32,674 nt of DNA from a bacterium (GTDB lineage: Bacteria; Armatimonadota; HRBIN16). The stretch is from assembly GCA_025054895.1 (NCBI GenBank), contig JANWYZ010000004.1:1-32674 (forward strand). Reading direction: 5' to 3'. The position numbers and the translations under genes were made by a program. Within the stretch, counting starts at the first letter, position 1, and the number at the start of each line of letters is the position of its first letter. Positions 1 to 9,200 of this stretch are shown here, one piece after another. Below the pieces are notes generated by a model. The model had not been told where the DNA came from. It did not search any database and was given only the letters and a program-made list of their open reading frames with translations.

Positions 1-8
1 GCCATTCC

Positions 9-1601
9 TTACACCTCCTCCAATTCGGTAATGTCTGTTTCTTCTATCTCCTGGCGCAGGCGGTCATACAGGAACGCCAGCCAGTAGTCTCGACTTTGGT
101 AGTGCTGTCCCGCCTCGTCAGGTGGGCAGAAGAACAGAAAATCACGCCAGCCCATGCCTCCTGTTGCTAGCAGGCGCAGAAATGCTCCACGAACATCCTG
201 AGGGCGCGAGGACTGCCGTAGATGGTTGAGCAGCTTCTTCGCCTCGTCCCGCTGGGAGGAGACCAGTGTCTCCCCCACCTGCTCGATGCGTTGCACGAGG
301 GGATGCGCCTGCTGCTCTGTAGCCGGTTCGATGGGCAAAGCCTCAAACGTCTCACCGCTCTGCAGCGCATACAACGCACCGAGCAGGTAGTCGCGCGTCT
401 GCCTTGCTATCCCGAGAGCGCCGGGAGGAGCGAGCGCTTGCAACTCCTGACGGTTCATCCAGCCGTCCCTTACCATGCGGAGCAGGACGCTAAACACCTC
501 CTGGTCGCTTGCTAGTCGGAGCGCGTTCAGCACCTTCTCCCCGTCCTCGCTCGCGAACACGCGCTGGGCGACATCCTGTATCGTCTGCACGTAACGCGCA
601 CTCATCCCTAATACCTCCCTCGCATAGAGCTGATGAAAATCCCATCCCCCACTTAGCTGCCTCTCCTCGTACTGGAGGCAGTGCTCTATGATAGGCTGGG
701 CGGAGAGCATGTTGCCCGCCACCTTCATACCCCTCGAGCCTCGCAAAACCTCCTCCTCGAAACGCCTGCGCGCATAGGGTTGTAGCGCGTTCAGGAAGAC
801 GAGAAGCTGATGAGGGATAGGGATACGCTGGAGAAACTGCCCTCGCAGGTCGTTGGAAAACAGGAACACACTCACTGGGCTTTGTACCCTCTCCAGAGTC
901 GTAGCGTGCTGCTGCGCTACCTCATTCAATAGGGAAACGATAGCGCCGTTTTCGCCCGGACACGCCCAGTTGCCCAGAAAACGCAGCGGCTCGCCCGCAG
1001 CGACCAGACGCTCTAAGTGAGGCAGAGTATAGTCTCTGACGATGGTAGTGGATAGCGTCGCCTCAGGTGTATGCACAAACCAGAGGCGTCCCCCCTCTGT
1101 CTTGGTCTGCATCACTGAGAAGGGCAGGAACTGCACCGCCAGCGCACAAAAGGCGCAGATGGGATGTCCCCCTGTATGCATCGGATGAAAATTCAGAAGG
1201 ATCTCCGACCCCATTAGCGGGAAGCGGTCAATGCCCACATGCAGCAAGGCAGGGCGACCGCAGGCGAAGCAGAGAGAATCCGCGTTTTGGGACTCTGCAG
1301 TGAGCAGCCACAGCAGATTCTCTACTCGCTCTCGGTACTTTTCCCGCTTCTTTTCTGGAGTAGGGAAGCTGGCTTGGGGCAACGGCGAGTTGGGAAACAA
1401 CATGCTCATCGTGCTCGTGGCGAACACTTTGTACGGTTCCCTGCGAACGAAAGCACTGTCACTGAGCAGGACACGATACAGCGTCTCGACTGCCCGATGG
1501 ACAGCATCCATGTCCAGCTGCTCGGGAGCGTCTACCCCCGAGGCGGCACACATGGCAGCGATGCCTGCGTCCACAAAAGGATTTCCAGTAAAACTTCTCA
1601 T
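9..1601 (-). CDS. cst1: Type I-B CRISPR-associated protein Cas8b1/Cst1-like
   Basis: N-terminus MRSFTGNPFVDAGIAAMCAASG and a zinc-finger-like CFACG...HPICAFCAL segment typical of Cst1/Cas8b1. Start chosen at 1601 (ATGA overlap with the cas6 stop); the track ORF extends to 1646. Confidence 0.8.
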   Translation of the reverse strand: MRSFTGNPFVDAGIAAMCAASGVDAPEQLDMDAVHRAVETLYRVLLSDSAFVRREPYKVFATSTMSMLFPNSPLPQASFPTPEKKREKYRERVENLLWLLTAESQNADSLCFACGRPALLHVGIDRFPLMGSEILLNFHPMHTGGHPICAFCALAVQFLPFSVMQTKTEGGRLWFVHTPEATLSTTIVRDYTLPHLERLVAAGEPLRFLGNWACPGENGAIVSLLNEVAQQHATTLERVQSPVSVFLFSNDLRGQFLQRIPIPHQLLVFLNALQPYARRRFEEEVLRGSRGMKVAGNMLSAQPIIEHCLQYEERQLSGGWDFHQLYAREVLGMSARYVQTIQDVAQRVFASEDGEKVLNALRLASDQEVFSVLLRMVRDGWMNRQELQALAPPGALGIARQTRDYLLGALYALQSGETFEALPIEPATEQQAHPLVQRIEQVGETLVSSQRDEAKKLLNHLRQSSRPQDVRGAFLRLLATGGMGWRDFLFFCPPDEAGQHYQSRDYWLAFLYDRLRQEIEETDITELEEV

Positions 1602-2362
1602 GATAGCTCCCCCTCCTTCCTCTTCGGCGTGTACACGCTCACGCATCCGAACCCCTGCGAGTTCTTGCTGCCCAAGCCAGCGTCCAGCGCCATGCGGAAC
1701 AGCGGTTCGGGTAGGTACGCCTCATAAATCCCGCTCCAGCCCTTGATGACCGTACCTTTGTACAGGGCGATGTGCTGGTTGCGCGTGTTGACACGATGCG
1801 GCTTGACGTATGCCCCCTTTGCTGACACCTCACTGCCATGAAAGACACGCCACTTGCGCTGCAGGTTGCACACAATTTGCTCCGAAAATTCAGGTTCGGA
1901 GGGCGAGTAGTAATACGTTTTGCGTTTGCCGTCGGCGCGGTGGAGCGTGCTATACACCGTGATGGGCGATAGCGCCTGAAGCAACACGGGGCACTGGTAC
2001 GGTTCCTCTGCCGCCACCTCCACCGATGTCAGGCGCACCTGATTTTCCCCCAGATACACCTCTCTAACGTCCATCACATGTAACGCCAGCGACTCCAGAA
2101 AGCCTATCTCCGGCGAAGCCACAATCAGCGAGAACTCATTGGGAAAAAGGATGTGTCCGTCGCGCACCGTCGAGTTGCCCATCAGACGCGAAAAAACGAA
2201 CATCTTGAGATGCCTGTTGCCCTCTGTAAAACCTTCGTCGTGCAGAGAGGTCGCCAGCTGAGGAGCAAGATGTCGGTAGATGAAACCCTGGATGACCTGA
2301 TTATAGTGTACAGGCAGGATACAGACATCCTCTACTGGAGCAAAACTGAGACGTAGACGCAT
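1598..2362 (-). CDS. cas6: CRISPR-associated endoribonuclease Cas6
   Basis: 254 aa, N-terminal MRLRLSFAPVEDVCILPVHYNQVIQGFIYRHL and C-terminal Gly-rich loop GLGSKNSQGFGCVSV; adjacent to cst1. Confidence 0.88.
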   Translation of the reverse strand: MRLRLSFAPVEDVCILPVHYNQVIQGFIYRHLAPQLATSLHDEGFTEGNRHLKMFVFSRLMGNSTVRDGHILFPNEFSLIVASPEIGFLESLALHVMDVREVYLGENQVRLTSVEVAAEEPYQCPVLLQALSPITVYSTLHRADGKRKTYYYSPSEPEFSEQIVCNLQRKWRVFHGSEVSAKGAYVKPHRVNTRNQHIALYKGTVIKGWSGIYEAYLPEPLFRMALDAGLGSKNSQGFGCVSVYTPKRKEGELS

Positions 2363-2420
2363 CGTGTCTCCACCTCGCCATGGTGGTCAGCGCCCCGCGC
2401 AGGGGTGTATCTTTTCTCTA

Positions 2421-2453
2421 CGCACTGTACTGCAATAGTTCCTGCAGCGTGCG
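2421..2453 (-). terminator. Hairpin after feoA (candidate factor-independent terminator without clear U-tract)
   Basis: Nested arms CGCAC/GTGCG and CTGCA/TGCAG immediately 3' of the feoA stop at 2456. Confidence 0.3.
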
Positions 2454-2455
2454 GC

Positions 2456-2737
2456 TCATACCTCTGTGTCTGGCTCGATTCTGACTGCTTTGGCGAGGTG
2501 GTGGTCGATAGCGATTTGCGTATAGCCGATTTGTAGCACGTAGGCGGGGAAACGTTGTATCACTTTCACATGAACGCCTGGCACGACCCCCAGAGCCAGC
2601 AACTTCCGCGCTGCAAGATGGTCGTGCAGGCGCACTTCGCGCACTGTACCTGCTTCGCCCACATGCAACGCCGTCAAAGGCAAGGTCCCGTCGGCTGACT
2701 CGTCAGGATGTTCGTGTTGGCGATGTCGCGAGCGCAC
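2456..2737 (-). CDS. feoA: Ferrous iron transport protein A (FeoA domain)
   Basis: LPLTALHVGEAGTVREVRLHDHLAARKLLALGVVPGVHVKVIQRFP; last gene of the feo operon. Confidence 0.85.
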   Translation of the reverse strand: MRSRHRQHEHPDESADGTLPLTALHVGEAGTVREVRLHDHLAARKLLALGVVPGVHVKVIQRFPAYVLQIGYTQIAIDHHLAKAVRIEPDTEV

Positions 2738-2742
2738 GTTCG

Positions 2743-2943
2743 CTACCTCTTGCGTGTTGCCGCTTCAACCTCGCGCCGTGCTCTCCACCGACGCAACCAC
2801 TGTACAATGGCGGGTTCTTGAGGCTGTTCGTAGCCACAACGAGGACACTTGGTCAGGTGGCATCCGCCAAACAGCCCGCATCCCTGACACACCACAGCGG
2901 CTTCGTGCTGCTCGTATGTGTAACCGCAAAAGGCGCACTTCAT
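2743..2943 (-). CDS. Small Cys-rich zinc-ribbon protein in the feo operon
   Basis: 66 aa with CAFC, CQGC and CPRC pairs; ATGA overlap (2940-2943) with feoB stop and 5 bp gap to feoA. Confidence 0.8.
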   Translation of the reverse strand: MKCAFCGYTYEQHEAAVVCQGCGLFGGCHLTKCPRCGYEQPQEPAIVQWLRRWRARREVEAATRKR

Positions 2944-4409
2944 AGCTCCACTCCTGACAACCGCAGTATCAGACTCATCACTGTTCCGACGGCGATAGCA
3001 AAGGGGAAGATAATGGCGGAAATGGTTAGAGCGGTTTTCAGCCCGCGCTCTTTTTTCATCATCAGGAACTGTGCGATGCAGGGCAGGAATAGCGTGAGCG
3101 TAACGGCGGTTACCAGCAGCTGTTGTCCATTCAGCACGCCGTTCTCCTGCAAATGGTATAACCCCGCCGCGCCATAATCGCGCCGGAAGAAACCGAACAA
3201 GAAAGCAGAAGCCGTCGCATCGGGCAAGCCCATCAGGCGTACCACAGGGGTTAGTGCGTGCAGGGCGAGGTCAAACAACCCCGTTATTTGCCCAAGCCAT
3301 ATTACCACGCTGGCGAGGATGAAAAGCGGAAATACTTCGCGGAAATACCAGTGCATGCGAGCATAGGTCTTGGTCAGCACGTTAGACAGGATTGGCAAGC
3401 GCATGGGAGGGATTTCGATGTGGAAGGTGGCTGGCGTTCCGGGAAGCACCTTCGCCGTAAGCCAGCCAATGAGCAAGAAAACACTTATCAACGTCAACGC
3501 CCATATCAACAGCGCTCCCGGGTGCGACGCCAGCAACGCCATAATCACGCCCAGCTGCGCTGAGCAAGGGATAGCCAGCGCAAGCAGGAAAGTAGCGATG
3601 AGCCGTTCGCGCGGCGTTTCCAGGATGCGCGTGACCATTGTAGCCATCGTGTCGCAGCCAAAGCCCAGCACCATCGGGATTACCGCCCGCCCGTTCAGCC
3701 CAATCTTCTTGAACAGGCGATCGATTAACATCGCCAGTCGGGGGAAGTAGCCGCTGTCTTCCAGAATCGAGAACATCAGGAAGAACGTGCCCACGATGGG
3801 CAGGATCAGTGCTACCGCGTAGGTAACGCCCAGAGTGAAGATGCCGTACTCGCCAACGAACAGCTCTTGCACCGGCGTAAAGGGAATCAGCCGTTTGACC
3901 CACAACGTGACAAAGGGGTTGATGTAAGTGCCGAACAGTCCGTTTTCTAACCAGTCTACCAGCGTACCACCCCCGAACACGCCCACGAACTGGTACAACC
4001 CATAGTAGAGCACAAGCAACAGGATGGGGATTCCGGTCAAGGGTTGCATACACACTCTGCCCACCCACTCGGCGATCCCGCTACCCGTTTTGAGCGGATG
4101 GCGTACCACCTCCTGGGCGATGGCTTGTGCCTGTCTCTGCCGGTGGGCGAGGATTACCATGCCAAGCGGCTCGCGATAATGCGCTTGCGCCCTGTGAATG
4201 TGCTCAGCAATGAGGGCAAAACGCTCTTCGCCTTCACGTCGGCGCACCGTGCCTTCGATCTCTTCGTCGTGCTGCAGCAGCAACAGGGCGATAGCGCGTC
4301 GGCTAAGGGTATACCCATCGCTCAGTAAGTCTTCTATGGCGCGAACCGCCTCTTCAATCGGCGGAGGATAGGTCGCGATTCTGTCTAGCGGAGAGATATT
4401 CGCTGACAA
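2940..4409 (-). CDS. feoB: FeoB membrane (transport/gate) domain as a separate polypeptide
   Basis: 489 aa; VLGFGCDTMATMVTRILETPRERLIATFLLALAIPCSAQLG gate motif; multiple TM segments; TTG start at 4409 with an in-frame TGA 9 nt upstream. Confidence 0.88.
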   Translation of the reverse strand: MSANISPLDRIATYPPPIEEAVRAIEDLLSDGYTLSRRAIALLLLQHDEEIEGTVRRREGEERFALIAEHIHRAQAHYREPLGMVILAHRQRQAQAIAQEVVRHPLKTGSGIAEWVGRVCMQPLTGIPILLLVLYYGLYQFVGVFGGGTLVDWLENGLFGTYINPFVTLWVKRLIPFTPVQELFVGEYGIFTLGVTYAVALILPIVGTFFLMFSILEDSGYFPRLAMLIDRLFKKIGLNGRAVIPMVLGFGCDTMATMVTRILETPRERLIATFLLALAIPCSAQLGVIMALLASHPGALLIWALTLISVFLLIGWLTAKVLPGTPATFHIEIPPMRLPILSNVLTKTYARMHWYFREVFPLFILASVVIWLGQITGLFDLALHALTPVVRLMGLPDATASAFLFGFFRRDYGAAGLYHLQENGVLNGQQLLVTAVTLTLFLPCIAQFLMMKKERGLKTALTISAIIFPFAIAVGTVMSLILRLSGVEL

Positions 4410-4929
4410 TGTTTTTCAACTCCTCAACGCCTCGTCCTGAAATCAGTGAGGCAGGAATCACCGGAATGCCCAACCGCTTTGCCAGAGCGCGATGGTCGAT
4501 ATACAGATGCAAGCGATCCGCTTCGTCCATCATGTTCAGTAGCAAAACAACCGGTAGACCTGCTTCCAGTAGCTGCAAAGTGAGCGACAGCATCCGGTTC
4601 AGGTTTTTGGCATCCACTACGTGTATAACCACATCGGGCTGTTCGCGAAGCAGTAATGCGCGTGCTACGCGCTCCTCTTCGGTAATGGGGGACAGGGAGT
4701 ACATGCCGGGCGTATCGATCACCTCACAGACGGTTTCACCGATACGAGCTTGCCCTCGTGCAACCTCTACTGTTGTGCCCGGGTAATTCGACACCACCAC
4801 GTACCTGCCTGTGAGACGGTTGAACAAGACGCTTTTGCCCACGTTGGGGCTGCCCACCAGCACCACACGAGCGGTAACATTGGATGAATCGTCAGAGTGT
4901 GTGCGGCTCATGTCTGTTCCTTGACCCAT
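4354..4929 (-). CDS. FeoB GTPase domain as a separate polypeptide
   Basis: 191 aa; G1 GSPNVGKS, G2 region NYPGTTVE, G3 DTPGMYSL, G4 NMMDEAD. Start could be 4911 (MSRTHSDD). Confidence 0.88.
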   Translation of the reverse strand: MGQGTDMSRTHSDDSSNVTARVVLVGSPNVGKSVLFNRLTGRYVVVSNYPGTTVEVARGQARIGETVCEVIDTPGMYSLSPITEEERVARALLLREQPDVVIHVVDAKNLNRMLSLTLQLLEAGLPVVLLLNMMDEADRLHLYIDHRALAKRLGIPVIPASLISGRGVEELKNIVSEYLSARQNRDLSSAD

Positions 4930-5639
4930 ACATAACGCGCTACTTCTGGTCCCACAGTGTGTTGGGTACCGTCTACGTTAATCTGGATTAAGCCGTCGAA
5001 CGGCGTTCTGCAGACCACCTCGACCTGTGCGCCCGGTACCAGCTGTAGTTGCTCGATATATTGCAAAAACTCGCGCCGCTCGTCAGTGATTTTTATCACC
5101 AACAGTTCTTTGCCTGCCTCCGCCTCGCTAAGACGATGAGAACCGTCGTCTACGGTCGCGTCGATAGGGTTACCGTGTGGGCAAGTGGTTGGATGCCCCA
5201 GCGCTTCGGCGATCTTCTCTGCGATGTCTGGAGCGATGTAGTGCTCCAGCTTGCAGGCAAAGTCGTGTACATCGTTCCAGGGCAGTCCAATAATATCGGT
5301 TAGCAGGCGCTCGGTCAAACGGTGGATACGCAGTAGCTGATGGGCGAGGTTTTCGCCTTCGCTGGTCAGGATGATGCCACGATAGGGGGTGTGCTCTACC
5401 AGCCCCATCTCGGCAAGGCGCTTGAGCATGATACTGGCGGAAGCGGGCGAGACGCCCATATACTGCGCCACTTCGTTAGTAGCCACTCGCCCGACCTCTT
5501 GTTGCAGGCGGTAGATGCCCTCGATGTATTCCTGCACGGTTTCATTCACTTGCCCCTCCCGCATCGCGCTGGGACGACATACCTCGGGCACACGTAGCTG
5601 GATTTCGCCTCGACCGCGCATTGATAATATTCCTTTCAA
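4908..5639 (-). CDS. DtxR/MntR-family metal-dependent regulator with C-terminal FeoA-like (SH3) domain
   Basis: ETVQEYIEGIYRLQQEVGRVATNEVAQYMGVSPASASIMLKRLAEMGLVEH plus dimerisation region LEHYIAPDIAEKIAEALGHPTTCPHG. Start codon uncertain (an internal GTG start is possible). Confidence 0.88.
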   Translation of the reverse strand: MKGILSMRGRGEIQLRVPEVCRPSAMREGQVNETVQEYIEGIYRLQQEVGRVATNEVAQYMGVSPASASIMLKRLAEMGLVEHTPYRGIILTSEGENLAHQLLRIHRLTERLLTDIIGLPWNDVHDFACKLEHYIAPDIAEKIAEALGHPTTCPHGNPIDATVDDGSHRLSEAEAGKELLVIKITDERREFLQYIEQLQLVPGAQVEVVCRTPFDGLIQINVDGTQHTVGPEVARYVWVKEQT

Positions 5640-5671
5640 CTTATTGGGATTGGATTTTTGACCTCATCTAA

Positions 5672-5700
5672 ATTATGCCTGAAATATAGATAAAAATCAA
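5672..5700 (-). promoter_or_regulatory. Putative sigma70-type promoter of the dtxR-feo operon
   Basis: Minus strand TTGATT - 17 nt - CATAAT, 5' of the dtxR-like start. Confidence 0.45.
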
Positions 5701-5775
5701 GACGGGGCTGCGTGTACAAGCTCCCTGTATGCTGTTCGGGTGTACAGGAAGCGATACTCCGTGCATTAAACGCGC

Positions 5776-5800
5776 TGGCACGGGCGCGGCGCCCGTGCCA
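5776..5800. repeat. Hairpin element E1 (GGCACGGGC GCGGC GCCCGTGCC)
   Basis: Perfect 10-bp stem including the flanking T/A pair, with a 5-nt loop. Confidence 0.75.
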
Positions 5801-5830
5801 CGCTAAGATGTTGAGGAACCTCCCCTGGAC

Positions 5831-6241
5831 CTAGAAAGGCGGTGAGGGGGGTGGCACGCGAATCTCGGCGGAGACTGTCTCATTGCCTCCCCGGTCCACC
5901 GCCTTCACCTGCAGGCGAACGATGCTGGCGGGTAAGGTCGCCTGATACTGCTCAGTGCCGGCAACCTGCTGCATAGCAACCGGAGTGGGAGTAGGGTCTA
6001 ATCCTACCGCCAGAACGGTCACCGACGCCACACCCGTCCCCACGTCGAACGCCTGCACCTGCACCAGCACACGGTTGGTTACTGCCTCACGGGTGACCGT
6101 GGGCGTGCCAAGAACAGGCGGGGTGGGGTCAAAAGGCAATCCTTTTTCCGCACCGCCACAGCCTGCCAGCAGCGCCGCCGCCAACCATCCCAGTGCGGTC
6201 AAAGCGGCCATTGCTCGTTTCATCGCGCCACCTCCTCTCAC
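5831..6241 (-). CDS. Small secreted lipoprotein with Ig-like domain
   Basis: 136 aa; signal peptide with lipobox-like LAAALLAGCGG; ATGA overlap with the upstream subtilase gene. Confidence 0.7.
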   Translation of the reverse strand: MRGGGAMKRAMAALTALGWLAAALLAGCGGAEKGLPFDPTPPVLGTPTVTREAVTNRVLVQVQAFDVGTGVASVTVLAVGLDPTPTPVAMQQVAGTEQYQATLPASIVRLQVKAVDRGGNETVSAEIRVPPPSPPF

Positions 6242-9200
6242 CGCGTTAAGGTAATGGGTACCGTACTGCGGACTACCTGCCCATCTGCACCGACTGCCTT
6301 GATTTCCACCATATAGCTACCAGCAGGCAGGGCGACTCCGTTCGCATCACGCCCATCCCATGTGATTTGCTGAATACCCGCCGACCGCGAGGCATTGCCC
6401 ATCAAACGCCGCACCGGCTTGCCTGCGGAGAGGATGTTCGCCTCCACCTGTGCGCTGGCGCTCAGGTTAAACGAGATGGTATAGCGTCCGCCGGTGCTTC
6501 GCCCTCCGCTCACCCGCACCTGCGACAGGCGCAGCAAGCCACCTTGCGGAGCCATCTCGATGCGGAACCGGTACACACCGCCCTGTCGGTTTACCGCGAA
6601 GGTGTGCGAGCTCGTGGTGCGCAGGAAGCAGCGCTCGCCTGTTTGCAGGTCTACCAGCACCGGGTTTACTGTGCGAGGAGCTTGATGCACGCCCTGCCAG
6701 TAGAGGGTAGCAGCCCCACCGTTGCCTGCGGGTGCCTGTACCTCCACCTCCCATGTTGCGCTGGTTCGGCTTTCCGCACGTACGTCCACTGCCAGTGGCT
6801 GTCCGTTCTGCATCAAAACCACCCTCGGCACGGGGGTAGCAGTGGGCGGGTCAGGCGGTAAACCGATGGCGATATGCTCGTTGGCGTTTGCACCGAACAC
6901 CGCTTCCGCGCTGCCCGCGCCGGACTGAACTACCAGACGTATTGACCACGCCTTTGCGTTGTCCGACGTAGCGCGTGTGGTATTCGGAATAACGCCGTCG
7001 GACGGCTTCAGCAGCAGTTCGCACTCCTGGTGCGCGTAGACCCAGTAGCCTCGCCACGGCTCGAGGGTGCTTACCGCGCCGGGTATCTGCAGCGGGTCAT
7101 ACACCAGCACGTAACGACCCGTCGTTGGGTTCGCGCCGTCCTGCAACCAGCCCCACGCATGGTCTTCTATCCATCCCCTTTGTCGCGCCTGACGCAGGGT
7201 CACTTCCTCGCCTTGTCGACGCACCTTGATTGCACTTACATCCCATGCGATGGGCTCGGCGGAGGTGCTGGCGATAAAGTTCCAACCGCGTCTCAGCGCA
7301 ATCGGGAAGGAGACAGGCAGCTCGTTGCCAGCGACGCTCAAGGAGGCAGGCTGTGTTGCGCTATACCAGTAGCCGACGCCGATGAGCAGGGTGTCGCCAG
7401 CATCCACATACGACTGTGTGTTTGCATCCCAGACCTTCATGGGCACTGTGGCAACACCAAGCGCGCTCCTGCTGGCGTCTGGCAGCGCAAGATTCACCGC
7501 GAACGTGCCAACGCCTACCAACCTGGCTGGCACTCTGGCGGATACCTTGAAGGAGCGAAAGCCTGCGCTGCTCCACTGCTGACCGTCGCTGGCGTAAGCC
7601 TCCAGCTGGTAGGTTCCTGCACTGAGTGGGTTGCTCGCAGGCACGCGGAAAACCGCCTCCTCGTTGTTGGCGTAGCTGGACTTGCTCCAGCCAGAGGAAC
7701 TTACTGTCTGGTCGTATACTGCTACCTGCTGTCCGCCTCTGGAGAGAATCAGCTTGTAGCGCAAACCATCCGACAGGTCGGCGTCGGTAGAGCGCAGGCG
7801 GATTTCCGGTGTGGACGAAGTAACCGCCCCCGCGGCGGGGGTAATCACCAGAGGCGCTTCAGGTGCCTGGTCTACGGTAAAGCTGCGCTCCCAGCTGCCG
7901 TTGCCCCACTGTCTGCCGTCGGTTGCGAACGCCTGCCACTGGTACGCGCCCGTCGCCAGCGAGGCGCTTGCGGGTACGGTGAACTCTGCCTCTTCGCCGC
8001 TGGCGTAACTGGGCTTGCTCCAGCCAGTAGTGTCGGCGGTCTGGTCGAAGGTAGCCACTACCTGCCCTGCCCGCTTCACCACGATCCTGTACTGCAAGGT
8101 GTCGCCATTGGCGTCGGTGGCACGCAGGCGGAAAGTGGGCGTATGCGGCACGAAGCTGTTGCCCGCTGGCTCCAGCAGGTCTGGCGCGGATGGCGCGGAG
8201 TTTACGATAATCGTGCGGCTCTCACTGCCGCTGCTCCATTGTTTGCCGTCGTACACGAACGCCTGCCATGCATAGGTACCGGGGTTCAACGCGCGGGTAG
8301 CGGGCACGGTCAGTGTGGCGTCCTCGTTGCTGGAGTAACCGGGTTTGCTCCAGCCAGTGGCGTCTACCGTCTGGTCGAAAGTGGCTATCGTCGCAGCGCC
8401 GCGCGTGAAGACAATTTTGTATTTCAGCGTATCGGAGGCGTCGGCGTCGGTAGCGCGCACCGTCAGCGCTGGCGTGCCCAGCACGATAGCGTTCGTGGCG
8501 GGGCTGACAAGAACGGGCGCGTTGGGCATTCGGTTAACCGTCATCCTGCGTCTGTCGCTACCGTCGCTCCACCTGATGCCGTCGTATGCGAACGCCTGCC
8601 AGTATAACACGCCCGTTGGCAGAGCACGGGATGCGGGCACGGTCAGCACCGCCTCTTCACCGCTGGCGTAGTCGGGCTTGCTCCAGCCAGTAGTGTCGGT
8701 GGTCTGGTCGAACACCTCTATCTGCTGGTCGCCCTGATAGATGACCACCTTATACTTCATCCTCGCGCCGGGAGAAGAGGTTGCCTTCATGCGGAAGGTC
8801 GGTATCGGCGAGACGACAGCGTTCGCCTGTGGTTGTAGCAACACCGGCACGGGCGAGATGAATTCGTACACCGCGGTGAGAGTGTAATCCGCGTTCATGG
8901 TGAGAGTGATAGAGCGGTTGGTCGAGAAGTCCACTCCGTTGCGCACCCACTTGATGAACACGTTATCGTTGGGGGCGGTTGCTGGCGCGGTCAGCGTGAC
9001 CTGCGTGCCGCCATCGTATACACGCTTAAAGGGTGTAGAACCGTCACCCTGCGCGTTGATGTCGTTTGGCGATACGGCGATAGCCACTCCGCTATCCGGG
9101 TCAGACGAGTTGACCTGCAGGGTATACGTCACCGCGCCGGTGACAATCATCGAGTACGCCTGCCTGCCAGCCGGGCGCAGAATGCCTTTGTGTGTGACGG

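Noticed and set aside
1-2456. CRISPR array next to cas6/cst1
   Set aside because: No regularly spaced ~30-bp direct repeats found in this window; any array must lie outside it.
4400-4430. Programmed -1 frameshift (GAAAAAC) joining FeoB GTPase and membrane domains
   Set aside because: The membrane frame is +1, not -1, relative to the GTPase frame, and a TGA lies directly upstream of the TTG start, so this slip would not fuse them.
7030-8607. 525-aa plus-strand ORF opposite the subtilase
   Set aside because: Antisense shadow ORF over the Fn3 repeats; the subtilase frame has clear domain motifs and the antisense product has none.
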